Shown here: positions 1 through 9,069 of the stretch, piece by piece
Position numbering within the stretch: position 1 is the first letter of the stretch
How the letters are laid out: each line of letters opens with the position of its first letter
NCBI RefSeq assembly: GCF_003863965.1
Contig: NZ_RRCN01000001.1
Coordinates: 7,003,071 to 7,067,070 of the forward strand
Reading direction: 5' to 3'
Length of the DNA: 64,000 nucleotides
Origin: Paenibacillus oralis
Lineage (GTDB): Bacteria; Bacillota; Bacilli; Paenibacillales; Paenibacillaceae
Notes under the pieces: model-generated
What the model saw: only the letters and a program-made list of their open reading frames with translations
What the model was told of the DNA's origin: nothing
The model's database searches: none
Position numbers and translations under genes: made by a program

Positions 1-278
1 ATTTCCCGGTATTTGACCCAAATCGGCGTTTCCACCGCGTCCCCCGGCGTCACCGCCATCAAGGACACGGGCCGGTCGACATAAACATCGAGGGGAAACA
101 GCGGCAGAATCGCCTCCAGCAGTTCGGGGATTCCGTGCCCGTCGCAGCGCACCAAACGCAGGGCATGGCTGGCCGCCGGAAAATTGCCGTCGGCGATGAC
201 GATTTCGTCCGAATGCCCCATCTCCATCAAAATTTTGATCAAATCCGGCGTGATCAAGCCGGAAATTCCTTTTAACAT
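1..278 (-). CDS. fucU: L-fucose mutarotase FucU (3' end outside window)
   Basis: The reading frame starts with ATG at 278 behind a GGAGG site (286-290) and runs off the left edge after about 92 codons. The N-terminus MLKGISGLITPDLIKILMEM followed by GHSDEIVIADGNFP is typical of the RbsD/FucU family, which interconverts fucose anomers. FucU supplies the alpha anomer to fucose isomerase. It is the last visible gene of the fucA-kinase-fucU run. The C-terminus is not visible, so completeness cannot be judged. Confidence 0.88.
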   Translation of the reverse strand, partial: MLKGISGLITPDLIKILMEMGHSDEIVIADGNFPAASHALRLVRCDGHGIPELLEAILPLFPLDVYVDRPVSLMAVTPGDAVETPIWVKYRE

Positions 279-324
279 ACACCGGCCTCCCCAATTTCTT
301 ATAGTAAGTAAACGATCCGCCCAC

Positions 325-1890
325 CTAGCTGCCGGAACGGGAACGGCCGCCGATCGGAGAAACAGCAAGCCGCAGATACCGCTCATAGGCTGCCGTCCAT
401 TCCGCCCGGCGCTCCGGGCTGTCCGGCTCAAAAGTTTGCAGCGGGAACGACGACTTCACCAGTTCCAGCCCCTCCCGCATATCTTTGATCTGGCCGGCGG
501 CTCTGAACTGGACGAGCAGATTGCCGATCGCGCTAGCCTCCACCGGTCCGGCCCAGACCGGGCGTCCGATGGCGTCGGCCGTAAAGCGACACAGCAGCTC
601 GTTCTGAACGCCGCCGCCCACCATGTGCAGGCCGGCAAAACGCGAGCCGGTCAGCGCCTCGGCCTGCTCCAGCACCTGCCGGTAGCGCAGCGCCAGGCTT
701 TCCAGGATGCAGCGAACCGTGCCGCCGGCCGAATCCGGCTCCGGCTGGCCAGTCTCCCGGCAGTAGCTGTGGATTTCCCCCGGCATATCCGCCGGATTCA
801 TAAAGCGCAAGTCGTCCGGATCGATCAAGGAACGCAGCGGCTCGGCCTCCTCCGCCAGCCTGACTAGCTCGGCAAACGTGAAGCTGTCGCCGCCCTGCTC
901 CCATTTGCGCTTGCACTCCTGCAAAATCCACAGCCCCATGATGTTTTTCAGCAAATGGAAGCTTACGTCCACGCCGCCTTCATTGGAAAATTGCTGCTCA
1001 AACACCGCTTGCGTGAGCAAGGGCCCGGGCATTTGCGTGCCAAGCAGCGACCACGTGCCGCTGACCAGATAAGCGAAGGACGAAGACGCCGCCGGTACGG
1101 CCGCTGCGGCTGATTCCGTATCATGCGAAGCGACGGCGACCACTTTGATCGGCGGCGCGCCCAGCTCCGCGCAAACCTCGGCCGTCAATTCGCCGATCAC
1201 CGTCCCCGGCGGCACCGGTTCCGGAAATATGCGGTCAGGCAGGCCGAGTTCCTCCATCAGCTGCCGGTTCCACGCCCCCCGCCCCGGGTCGTACAGCCCG
1301 GTGGTAGTCGCCATTGAAAATTCGCAGGACCGTTTTCCGGTGAGAAAATAGTTCAGCAAATCGGGTGTCAGCAGCAGAGTTTCGGCGAAGTCCAGCTTGG
1401 GGGAACCGGCTTTTTTCATCGCGTAAAGTTGATATATCGTATTAAAGGGCATAAACTGCAGCCCGCTCTCGCGAAACAGCCGCTCCGAACCGGCCAAGGC
1501 GGATACTTCTTCCACCAGTCCTTCGGTCTGCCGATCCCGGTAATGGTACGGGATGCCCAGCAGCTCGCCGTTATGGTCAAGGAGTCCGAAATCGACGCCC
1601 CAGGTGTCGATGCCGCAGCTTGCCGGTTGGAAACCGGCCTGAAAAGCTTTGCGGATCCCGTTTTTGATTTCCTGCAGCAGCATCGGCGTATCCCAATGCA
1701 AATGGCTGCCGATTTGGACCGGAACGTTCGGAAAACGGTGGACTTCCGTAATTTTGAGCTTGCATTGGCCTTGTGCTCCCTCATCCACAATCTCGCCAAT
1801 AATGGCGCGGCCGCTGCCCGCTCCCAAATCAAACGCCAAAACGCAAGGACATGGAAGTCGCCGTTCGCTCACGTTCGTAGACATGGACAT
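325..1890 (-). CDS. FGGY-family kinase, RhaB type; probable L-fuculokinase
   Basis: The 521-residue protein has the FGGY kinase start FDLGAGSGR (about residues 20-28), a GIDTWGVDFGLLD segment and the C-terminal ATP-binding GGGVQN region. Sequence features are closest to rhamnulokinase (RhaB), which phosphorylates a ketose at O-1. Because it sits between fucA and fucU and fucI is nearby, L-fuculose is the more likely substrate; this is inference. It starts 17 bp after the fucA stop with a GGAAGG site, so the genes are probably cotranscribed. An ATG two codons later is an alternative start. Rhamnulokinase activity cannot be excluded. Confidence 0.85.
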   Translation of the reverse strand: MSMSTNVSERRLPCPCVLAFDLGAGSGRAIIGEIVDEGAQGQCKLKITEVHRFPNVPVQIGSHLHWDTPMLLQEIKNGIRKAFQAGFQPASCGIDTWGVDFGLLDHNGELLGIPYHYRDRQTEGLVEEVSALAGSERLFRESGLQFMPFNTIYQLYAMKKAGSPKLDFAETLLLTPDLLNYFLTGKRSCEFSMATTTGLYDPGRGAWNRQLMEELGLPDRIFPEPVPPGTVIGELTAEVCAELGAPPIKVVAVASHDTESAAAAVPAASSSFAYLVSGTWSLLGTQMPGPLLTQAVFEQQFSNEGGVDVSFHLLKNIMGLWILQECKRKWEQGGDSFTFAELVRLAEEAEPLRSLIDPDDLRFMNPADMPGEIHSYCRETGQPEPDSAGGTVRCILESLALRYRQVLEQAEALTGSRFAGLHMVGGGVQNELLCRFTADAIGRPVWAGPVEASAIGNLLVQFRAAGQIKDMREGLELVKSSFPLQTFEPDSPERRAEWTAAYERYLRLAVSPIGGRSRSGS

Positions 1891-1907
1891 GCTTAACGCA
1901 CCTTCCG

Positions 1908-2576
1908 TTATTTCATTTTTTGGAGCAGCTGAATCCGGTAATCCTCACTCTCCAGCGCGGCGATATCCGCCACCTCCTGAGCGGTCAGCGGCACCGGCGT
2001 TCCCGCCGCCCGGGCGCTTAAATAAATCTTCGCGCTCTCCTCGACAACCTGAGTCCGATAATACGCCTCCCGAAGATTCCGGCCGGTTGTCACGAGCCCA
2101 TGGTTGCCCAGCAAAATCGAGCTCGCCTCGTTGACTTTGGCCGCCACGGCGTCCGCAAGCAGATCGGTCGTCGGAATCAGGTACGGAATATACGCCGTCC
2201 GCCCGACCAGCGCGGCCTGATCCGGAAACATGATCGGCAGCTCCCGCTCGATCAGCGTAAAAGCGATGCAATTCGGCGGATGGGTGTGGACCATGGCGCC
2301 GATATCGGGCTTTTGCCGGTATCCGTACAAATGCATCAGCACTTCCGATGACGGGCGCAGCCCAATATCCGTCACCTGTCCCGTCGGAATGTCCACTTCG
2401 ATCCACTGCTCCGGCCCGATCTCCTCAAGGGCAAAACCGCTCGGCGACAAATACATCTTATCGCCCGCCCGGGCGCTGATGTTCCCGCCCGGCCCCACGA
2501 CCAGCCCGTTGTCCACGATTTTTCGGGCGTATTTGCAAAGTTCCTGCCGTATGCCTCTGGCATTATCCTGATCCAT
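1908..2576 (-). CDS. fucA: L-fuculose-1-phosphate aldolase, class II
   Basis: This 222-residue protein belongs to the class II aldolase/adducin family. It shows the phosphate-binding GNISAR segment (31-36), a Glu at about 78, the HTHP zinc motif (97-100) and a further zinc-ligand His at about 159 (GNHG). Family enzymes split L-fuculose-1-phosphate into dihydroxyacetone phosphate and L-lactaldehyde. Length matches E. coli FucA. It is the first gene of the fucA-kinase-fucU run and is separated from fucI by 340 bp. L-ribulose-phosphate epimerase is a sister family, but the neighbours favour FucA. Confidence 0.87.
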   Translation of the reverse strand: MDQDNARGIRQELCKYARKIVDNGLVVGPGGNISARAGDKMYLSPSGFALEEIGPEQWIEVDIPTGQVTDIGLRPSSEVLMHLYGYRQKPDIGAMVHTHPPNCIAFTLIERELPIMFPDQAALVGRTAYIPYLIPTTDLLADAVAAKVNEASSILLGNHGLVTTGRNLREAYYRTQVVEESAKIYLSARAAGTPVPLTAQEVADIAALESEDYRIQLLQKMK

Positions 2577-2916
2577 TTTTGCAATTCTCCTTTTGGGCTT
2601 AATATATTGATTTTGATTGTTGGCGGTTAGCTGACTGGCTTTTCGACAAGCGGGATTTCGTCCACTAGATGCGGACTTTCGGCGAAAATGTCTTTCAAAA
2701 GGTGGACACTTTGAAGTAAGAAAAGTAATATCCTTAAACCAGTCTGTCTACTATATATAGAAACAAGTCTGCCCCTGATCACCAAATATGGATATTTTCA
2801 CCTTGCCGCTCCCTATATACCTCATGTCCTCTTTTGAAAAGACAAATTTGCATTTTGTCCTCTGTAAGAATACATTATTGGCCCATCCCGCCCATAAAGG
2901 ACGTCCGCAGCGGTTT
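2577..2916. other. Intergenic region between fucI and fucA
   Basis: No supportable gene is seen in these 340 bp. The stretch nearest fucA is AT-rich and includes a TATATATAG run near 2750 that could belong to a minus-strand promoter for fucA, but no convincing -35 partner was found. A weak inverted pair, GTCCAC (2660-2665) and GTGGAC (2702-2707), is present. No clear terminator for fucI was recognised, so read-through from fucI is possible. Confidence 0.4.
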
Positions 2917-4707
2917 CTACTTATACAGCGGTCCGAACGCCGTGCAGGCGCGGAAGTCGGCGCTTTCCGCGTCTTCGGTGCCGAACAGGCCCCAGGCGCG
3001 CGGGCGGAAGATTTTCTCCTTTGGCACGTTGTGCATGCTGACCGGGATGCGCAGGATCGACGCCAGTGTGATCAAGTCAGCGCCGATGTGCCCGTAGCTG
3101 ATCACGCCGTGATTGGCGCCCCAATGGTCCATGACGTCGTAAACGCTCGTAAACGCGCCGCCGCCGGTCAGGATCGGGGCGAACCAGGTCGACGGCCAGG
3201 TCGGGTCGGTCCGCTGGTCCAGCGTATCGTGTACGTGCTCTGGCAGATCGACCGAATAACCTTCGGCAATTTGCAGCACCGGACCAAGCCCCTTCACCAA
3301 ATTGAGCCGCGCCATCGTCATCGGCATGCCGCCGCGGGTCAAATAATCGGTCGAGAAGCCGCCGCCGCGAAAATATTCCACCGAAGCCGGACGCCACTCC
3401 GTTGCTTTCAGCATGCGCTGGGCCTCTTCTTCGCTGATTTCCCAATACGGCTTGATCGCGGGCGCGCCGTCCTTCGTCTGTTCGCCGGTGCCGTCCAGCG
3501 CTGCCGAACCGGAATTGATCAGGTGCAAAATGCCAACCGCCGCGCGGCCCTCCAGCTTATAGCCGGTCACCCGCTCCACGGAGGAAGGGCTCCAGTACGT
3601 GCGCACATCGGCAAAAATTTGCGCCGTATTGGTCAGCAGGTACCCGAACAGCATGCCGACGCCATTTAAGCTGTCGTTCTCCGTCGCCACGATGAACGGC
3701 GATCTTGTTCCGCTCCAATCGAAGGAGGAATTTAACAGCGTCTCCATAAAATCGCCGTTCGGAAAATGATCCGTCCACTGACGCTGCCCCTGAAACCCGG
3801 AGGCGATCGCATGATGGCCCTGCGCTTCCTCCTCAAAGCCCAGCTCGGCAAGGCGCGGATTGCCGATCATCAGATCGCGTGCGATCAGCGTCATTTTTAC
3901 GACTGTTTCCCATTCCCGATCCTTGCGCTCCCGGGACGTTTGCAGGTGCGCCGGGTTGTTGTCCGGCCCTTCCTGACAGTTCTTTTTCACCCAGTCCAGC
4001 GCCCGCTTGTATTCCTCGGGATCGTAAATCTCCTCTTCGATCCGGCGCGTAAATTCGCTCATGTCAACGTATTCGTTCCGCATGCCCAGATATTCCTGGA
4101 AAAAAGCGTCGTTCACCATCGACCCGGCGATCCCCATCGATACCGATCCCATCGACAAATAGGCCTGATCCCGCATCATCGCCGCCGCCAGGCCGCCGCG
4201 GGCAAAACGCAGCAGTTTCTCCTGCACGTCGGCCGGAATCCGGTCATCGCCTTCATCCTGCACGTCTTCCCCATAGATGCCGAACGCCGGCAGCCCTTTT
4301 TGCGCGTGCGCGGACAACACCGCCGCCAAATAAACCGCCCCCGGCCGCCCCGTTCCGTTAAAGCCCCACACCGCTTTCGGAATCATCGGGTCGGTATCCA
4401 TCGTTTCCGTGCCGTAACACCAGCAAGGCGTCACCGTGATCGACAGGCCGACTTCGGCTTGCTTGAATTTTTTCGCCGCGGCCGCCGCTTCCGCTACCCC
4501 GCCGATGCAGGTGTCGGCAATGACGCATTCCACCGGCTGCCCGTTCGGATAACGCAGCTCAGCGCTGAGCAGGCGCGCAACCGCCTTGGCCAGATTCATC
4601 GTCTGCTCCTCCAGCGATTCGCGGACCCCTCTCCGTCTGCCGTCGATCGTCGGGCGAATGCCGATTTTCGGAAATCCGTTTCTCCATCTGTAATCGTTTT
4701 CAACCAT
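2917..4707 (-). CDS. fucI: L-fucose isomerase
   Basis: The 596-residue protein has the length of FucI enzymes (E. coli about 591). It begins with the family signature [20 protein letters not shown] and carries [12 protein letters not shown] and [12 protein letters not shown] segments. It is a cytoplasmic manganese-dependent isomerase converting L-fucose to L-fuculose; some members also use D-arabinose. The ATG at 4707 follows an AGGAGG site. It is the first gene of the fucose cluster and is transcribed away from the AraC regulator at 5139, whose palindromic candidate sites lie upstream. Confidence 0.94.
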   Translation of the reverse strand: MVENDYRWRNGFPKIGIRPTIDGRRRGVRESLEEQTMNLAKAVARLLSAELRYPNGQPVECVIADTCIGGVAEAAAAAKKFKQAEVGLSITVTPCWCYGTETMDTDPMIPKAVWGFNGTGRPGAVYLAAVLSAHAQKGLPAFGIYGEDVQDEGDDRIPADVQEKLLRFARGGLAAAMMRDQAYLSMGSVSMGIAGSMVNDAFFQEYLGMRNEYVDMSEFTRRIEEEIYDPEEYKRALDWVKKNCQEGPDNNPAHLQTSRERKDREWETVVKMTLIARDLMIGNPRLAELGFEEEAQGHHAIASGFQGQRQWTDHFPNGDFMETLLNSSFDWSGTRSPFIVATENDSLNGVGMLFGYLLTNTAQIFADVRTYWSPSSVERVTGYKLEGRAAVGILHLINSGSAALDGTGEQTKDGAPAIKPYWEISEEEAQRMLKATEWRPASVEYFRGGGFSTDYLTRGGMPMTMARLNLVKGLGPVLQIAEGYSVDLPEHVHDTLDQRTDPTWPSTWFAPILTGGGAFTSVYDVMDHWGANHGVISYGHIGADLITLASILRIPVSMHNVPKEKIFRPRAWGLFGTEDAESADFRACTAFGPLYK

Positions 4708-4962
4708 ACCTGTCCTGCCTCCTTGGCCTTGGAATATGGTCCCATTTTAAAATGAGTTAACCAGCTTCGAGAACCTACTATATTGCCCTATTCGCAGCAC
4801 AAAACCGCAAAAAAGTGAACCTCTCCCGCAAACCTGCTCCACCCGCCCCGGCATGGATTCCAATTTAGGTTATCCGTCGAAAATATGCAGCCTGCGCAGG
4901 CGTGAATTTCGCGTACCGTACACTAGTGATCTTCTCAGCCCGTCGGAGTTACTCCATCCCTT

Positions 4963-4978
4963 ATTGGAAATATCCAAT
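4963..4978. promoter_or_regulatory. Palindromic candidate operator 1
   Basis: ATTGGAAATATCCAAT is an inverted repeat with six-base arms ATTGGA/TCCAAT around four bases. It lies in the divergent fucI-araC intergenic region, with a second copy of the same arms exactly 50 bp downstream. Binding by the adjacent AraC protein is plausible but not shown. AraC proteins usually bind direct repeats, so another dyad-binding regulator is also possible. Confidence 0.5.
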
Positions 4979-5012
4979 CAAACTGCTGTATCCTCACTTC
5001 ATTTCTGATTCC

Positions 5013-5028
5013 ATTGGAGATTTCCAAT
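5013..5028. promoter_or_regulatory. Palindromic candidate operator 2
   Basis: ATTGGAGATTTCCAAT has the same six-base arms as the site at 4963-4978 with different central bases. The 50-bp centre-to-centre spacing is close to five helical turns, so both sites would face the same side of the DNA. This copy lies about 70 bp upstream of the araC -10 element. Confidence 0.5.
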
Positions 5029-5097
5029 CTGGACGCCAGGCCAGGCAGGCCGCGAAAATCTAGAACCGCCCCCCCTTCCAACCTTTCCAACTTGGGA

Positions 5098-5103
5098 TAT
5101 AAT
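5098..5103 (+). promoter_or_regulatory. Probable -10 element of the araC-type gene
   Basis: A perfect TATAAT lies 36 bp before the GTG start of the AraC-family gene. The -35 region is poor (TTCCAA at 5076-5081), which is consistent with an activated promoter. Confidence 0.45.
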
Positions 5104-5138
5104 AGGGATACCATCCGATCGTGGGGAGGAACCCTAGC

Positions 5139-6011
5139 GTGCCGAAAATCGAAATTCCGCAGAGCAAAAGCGACCGTTTCCGTTTCAAAAAAACGCCCGA
5201 GCTGCTGTTCGCCGGCCAAGTCGTCGATGAGCGCCGTTTTTACGCCCCGCCGCAGATCCACGATTTTTGCGAAATTATTTATATTGTCGAAGGCGCCGGA
5301 GAATTCCGGATCGCGGGCAAAACGTACGAGGTTCGCCCCGGGGACGTGGCCGTATACAATGCCGGCGTCCCGCACGAAGAGCGCTCGCTGAGTCCGGAAC
5401 CGTTCAAATTGATTTACTGCGGCGTAAGCAACGTGCATATCGACGGCGTTCCGCAGGGGCAGCTGCTTCCCGCATATGTGGAACCGGTCATTCCGTGCGA
5501 AAAATACGCCTACAAAGTGGAAAGCTGCCTGTCCGAAATGCTGCAGGAATGCGATTCGCAGGTGCTGGGCTACGAAACGCTCAGCAACAACCTGTTGATG
5601 TCGCTCATTACGCTCCTATACCGGATCGTCGACGTCAAACATCCGTTTGACCCGTTCAAGGACAAAAACGAAATCACGGTCCGAACCAAGCAGTTTATCG
5701 ATAAAAATTACACCCGCAGCATTACGTTAAAAGAAATCGCCGACACGCTGTACGTCAGCCAGCATTATTTATCCCACCTGTTCAAAAAGGAACTGGGCGA
5801 TTCGCCCGTCAACTACCTGATCACCCGCCGCATTGAAGAGGCCAAACGCCTGCTGTCCGATAGTGACGCGCCAGTCCATGAAATCGCTTCCCGCGTCGGG
5901 TACGGGAATGACAAGTATTTTTCCATGCTGTTCAAAAAAGTGACCGGCCAGTCGCCCAGCGCCTACCGGGACGCGGCAAAGCAACAACGGGACGGGCGTA
6001 CCGAGCCTTGA
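5139..6011 (+). CDS. AraC-family transcriptional regulator with cupin sensor
   Basis: I start this gene at GTG 5139, eight bases after GGAGGA (5125-5130), giving about 290 residues; an upstream in-frame GTG at 5121 lacks such a site. The N-terminal half is a cupin sugar-sensing domain (DFCEIIYIVEGAGEF, then VRPGDVAVYNAGVPHEE). The C-terminal 100 residues are the double helix-turn-helix of AraC proteins (SITLKEIADTLYVSQHYLSH and VGYGNDKYFSMLFKKVTG). Divergence from fucI suggests control of fucose catabolism. The effector is not deducible from sequence. Confidence 0.86.
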   Translation: MPKIEIPQSKSDRFRFKKTPELLFAGQVVDERRFYAPPQIHDFCEIIYIVEGAGEFRIAGKTYEVRPGDVAVYNAGVPHEERSLSPEPFKLIYCGVSNVHIDGVPQGQLLPAYVEPVIPCEKYAYKVESCLSEMLQECDSQVLGYETLSNNLLMSLITLLYRIVDVKHPFDPFKDKNEITVRTKQFIDKNYTRSITLKEIADTLYVSQHYLSHLFKKELGDSPVNYLITRRIEEAKRLLSDSDAPVHEIASRVGYGNDKYFSMLFKKVTGQSPSAYRDAAKQQRDGRTEP

Positions 6012-6184
6012 GCAGCGGGTGCGCGGTAAAGCCGCAGGCGATCCCGTGCGAAATGCCGTCAGGCCGATCAGAGCGTTAAGCGACAGCTGGGGTCCGTACG
6101 TTGAGCGCAGCAGGTGTTCGAGTGTTTGAGCGTTAAGCGACAACAAGGTTCCGGCGTTCAATCGGTGATCACAGTCCCGGCCAG

Positions 6185-6355
6185 TAAACTATGAGAGGCT
6201 CCGCCCTCTGAACCATAGAAACGAACTAGTCCGCCAGACCATCGAGGGGCCGGCCGCTTAACCGCAGACACAGACTTGTCCGCTAAACCATCAAGTAGGG
6301 CCGCCTGATAAACCATCAAGTGAGGGCGCCCGATAAACCGCAGAAGGGTTACTCT
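6185..6355. repeat. Degenerate tandem repeat, about 25 bp period
   Basis: Seven imperfect units begin at 6185, 6210, 6236, 6258, 6284, 6309 and 6334. The best-preserved are the fifth and sixth, both starting TAAACCATCAAGT, followed by AGGGCCGCC- or AGGGCGCCC-like text. Unit length is mostly 25-26 bp. There is no unique spacer, so this is not a CRISPR array. It lies in the gene-free stretch 6012-6734 after the AraC gene. Earlier in the same stretch GAGCGTTAAGCGACA occurs twice, near 6070 and 6128. Confidence 0.55.
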
Positions 6356-6417
6356 CTTTGGTTCGGCATGTAGTATTGGCGTGAAAAAGAAACGAGAGGA
6401 GTGTGCGAACTTCTATG

Positions 6418-6601
6418 AAATGCAAAAGTGCAGGCGGTTTTTGTCGAGATTCCTCGAAACGGGTGGTTCAAATGCAAAAGTGCAGTTCATATCCGGTCAA
6501 AAGAGACTTTTTTATCGAATGGCTGTAAATCAAATGTACTTTTGCATTTCACTTGCTCGAAAATGGGGGTTAGCGGAAAAATCAAATGTATTTTTGCATT
6601 T
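6418..6601. repeat. Palindromic array A: two direct and two inverted copies of AAATGCAAAA
   Basis: AAATGCAAAAGTGCA occurs at 6418-6432 and 6470-6484. The inverted form, ending TTTTGCATTT, occurs at 6532-6549 and 6584-6601. The spacing within each pair is 52 bp, so the element reads as two units followed by two inverted units and can fold into a long hairpin. The same plan recurs at 12530-12711 and 44831-45013 with other core sequences. An open frame across it on the plus strand has no family features and is treated as chance. Confidence 0.7.
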
Positions 6602-6629
6602 GGTCCCCTCTATCCGCGCAGGTGCTAGC

Positions 6630-6680
6630 AAAAAAGCGCGAGCCGACAGAAGTTAAGTACTCCTGTCCTCGCGCTTTTTC
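6630..6680. terminator. Bidirectional intrinsic terminator after GH3 gene
   Basis: AAAAAGCGCGAG (6631-6642) pairs with CTCGCGCTTTTTC (6668-6680) around a loop with further ACAG/CTGT pairing. A T-run follows the stem on both strands. It ends the minus-strand GH3 transcript. Confidence 0.8.
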
Positions 6681-6734
6681 TCGCACTCTGGCGGAAGACG
6701 TTCATTCGTCCATTCATTCGCCTGTTCACTCGAC

Positions 6735-9044
6735 TCAACCCGTCACGGCCAGCTCCGCAGAGATCGTATCGCGGCTGTTGCCGCCGACTTGAACGGCAAT
6801 CCGGCACGGCTCGGCCGCAAAGCGCAGCTCGCGGTTCCAGACGCCCAGTTCTTCGCGGCCAAGGGCGAATTCGACCGTCCGGCGTTCTCCCGGGTTCAGC
6901 TCGATTTTGCGGAACCCCTTCAGCTCGGCGATCCGCCGGGTAATGCCCGATTCGCGGGCCCGGATATACAGCTGGACCGTTTCCGCTCCGCTGCAGGCCC
7001 CCGTATTCTCCACCTCCACGCGCACCGTTACCTTCTCCCCGCTCTCCAACTCGCCCGCCGAGACGGCGTCCCGCGACAACGACAGATTCGCATAGGCAAA
7101 AGTCGTATAGCTTAACCCGTAACCAAACGGGTACAGTGGCGTAGAAGGCATATCGACGTAGACGCGGGGCCGGCCGGGGTCCTTCTGATTGTAATAAACG
7201 GGAAGTTGGGCCGAGGAACGCGGCAGTGAAACCGGCAGCCGGCCGCTTGGGTTCACCTTCCCGAACAGGATTTCCGCGACCGCCCGGCCGCCTTGCGTGC
7301 CGGGATACCAAGCGCACAGGACGGCGCCGCACAGGTCGACGATCCCGGTCAGCGCATGCGGCCGGCCCTGGATCACGACGGCGACGACAGGCGTACCGGT
7401 GGCGGCGACGGCCTCGGCCAGCTCCCGCTGCACGCCGCCAAGCGACAGGTCCGCGAGGTCGACGCCTTCGCCGCAGTCCATCTCGGACGGACTGCCCTCC
7501 GAGACGATGGCCGCGCCGTTGCTGTCGAAGTCGCCGCCGAACTGCCGGGCGCTGCTGCCGCCCAGCACGAGCACCGCGACGTCCGCGCCTTGCGCGGCCG
7601 CCACTGCCTCCGCGATCCCCGCCGCACTCCGGTCGCGGATGCCGCAGCCCAAGGCGTGAACGATCTCCACGCCTTGCGGGGCGCACGAGCGGATGCCCTG
7701 CAGCACCGTAATACCGGTGCCTTCGCGCTGTACGCTCGTGTAATCGCCGAGCTGGTTGTACAGCCGGTCGGCGTTTGGCCCGATCACCGCGATCCGCTTC
7801 ACGCCCGGCGCCAGCGGCAGCAAACCGGCGGCGTTTTTGAGCAGTACAGCCGCTTCGCGGGCGACCTGCAGGTTCGCCTCCTGAAATTCCGGGCTGCCGA
7901 CAACACTCGCCGGCCGCAGTTCCGGAACATACGGCCGGTCAAACAGCCCCAGCCGGAATTTCAACCGCAGCACGCGCGCGGCCGCCCGGTCGATGTCGGC
8001 TTCCTGCACCAGCCCCTGCAAGACCGCTTCCTCCAGCGTCGAAAAAGCCGTATCCCACAGGCTGAGGTCGACGCCGGACGTCAACGCCAGCGCAGCCGCG
8101 GATTCGTGGCTGCCCGTCAGCGCCAGCAGCCGGTCGACCGCGCAGCCGTCGGCCATCACGATGCCGTCAAATCCCCACTCGTCGCGGAGAATACCGGTCA
8201 GTAGCTCCCGGTTGGCATGACAGGGCACGCCGTCGATCTCGTTGTACGCCGCCATGAAGCCGGCGGCTCCGGCCAGCGCCCCCGCCCGGGCTGCCGGGAG
8301 ATGGATCTCCCGCAGCTCCCGCGGCCCGATCGCCGCCGGACCGGCGTTGCGGCCGCCCTGCGCCGCTCCCTGCGCGCATAAATGCTTCAGCACGACCGCA
8401 AGCTTGTCCGGCTCGTCCAGCTTCGCCGGGTCGTCGCCCTGCATCCCGCGGACTGCGGCCTCGGCAAACCTGGCGGCCAAGCAAGGGTCTTCGCTGAAGC
8501 ATTCCTCGGAGCGCCCCCACCGGGGCTCCTGCAAAATATCCAGCGCCGAGACCAGGCCGACATGAGCGCCGCGGCTGCGGATTTCCGCCGCCACATGGGC
8601 GTACGCCCGCTCCATCAGCGCCGGATTCCAGGTCGCGCCGGCGCCGAGATTGACCGGCAGCAGCGTCCCGTCCAGCGCCTGGTGGCCGTGCGGGCATTCT
8701 TCCGTCAACAGCACGGGGATGCCGAGCCGGGTATTCTCCAGCACGTACCGCTGGACCATGTTCGCCGCTTTGGCACTTTCCGCCGCGGTGATGCCGTTTT
8801 CGTAGTTTACGCCCGACCAGGGATCGCTGCGGAACAAGCCGTACAGCGCCCCCATTCCCCCGCCGCGGGCCACCTCTTCTTTAAACGCCCCGGTGAGCGC
8901 AATTTCATCTTCCTGCCGGACGTAGGCATCCCAGCCGTACATCCGCTGATTGAGCTGCCCTACTTTTTCCCGCAGCGTCATCCGGGCGAGCAAATCCTCT
9001 ACCCGCTCCTCCACCGGTGCCGCAGACTGCTTGTATTTTTCCAT
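6735..9044 (-). CDS. Glycoside hydrolase family 3 (beta-glucosidase/beta-xylosidase type)
   Basis: The 769-residue protein has the GH3 N-terminal barrel, with KH at 220-221 and GFDGIVMADG at 291-300, where Asp299 is the expected nucleophile. A GH3 C-terminal alpha/beta domain follows, then a C-terminal fibronectin III-like domain. It has no signal peptide, so it probably acts in the cytoplasm on imported oligosaccharides. It is the last gene after the two-component genes and ABC importer, suggesting it degrades the substrate imported by the transporter at 12827-15980. The exact sugar cannot be read from sequence. Confidence 0.9.
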   Translation of the reverse strand: MEKYKQSAAPVEERVEDLLARMTLREKVGQLNQRMYGWDAYVRQEDEIALTGAFKEEVARGGGMGALYGLFRSDPWSGVNYENGITAAESAKAANMVQRYVLENTRLGIPVLLTEECPHGHQALDGTLLPVNLGAGATWNPALMERAYAHVAAEIRSRGAHVGLVSALDILQEPRWGRSEECFSEDPCLAARFAEAAVRGMQGDDPAKLDEPDKLAVVLKHLCAQGAAQGGRNAGPAAIGPRELREIHLPAARAGALAGAAGFMAAYNEIDGVPCHANRELLTGILRDEWGFDGIVMADGCAVDRLLALTGSHESAAALALTSGVDLSLWDTAFSTLEEAVLQGLVQEADIDRAAARVLRLKFRLGLFDRPYVPELRPASVVGSPEFQEANLQVAREAAVLLKNAAGLLPLAPGVKRIAVIGPNADRLYNQLGDYTSVQREGTGITVLQGIRSCAPQGVEIVHALGCGIRDRSAAGIAEAVAAAQGADVAVLVLGGSSARQFGGDFDSNGAAIVSEGSPSEMDCGEGVDLADLSLGGVQRELAEAVAATGTPVVAVVIQGRPHALTGIVDLCGAVLCAWYPGTQGGRAVAEILFGKVNPSGRLPVSLPRSSAQLPVYYNQKDPGRPRVYVDMPSTPLYPFGYGLSYTTFAYANLSLSRDAVSAGELESGEKVTVRVEVENTGACSGAETVQLYIRARESGITRRIAELKGFRKIELNPGERRTVEFALGREELGVWNRELRFAAEPCRIAVQVGGNSRDTISAELAVTG

Positions 9045-9069
9045 CCCGTTTCCCCCGTTCTATCGGCCT

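Noticed and set aside
6381-6656. Possible 91-residue plus-strand gene
   Set aside because: It reads across palindromic array A and into the terminator, with no domain features; coding is unlikely.
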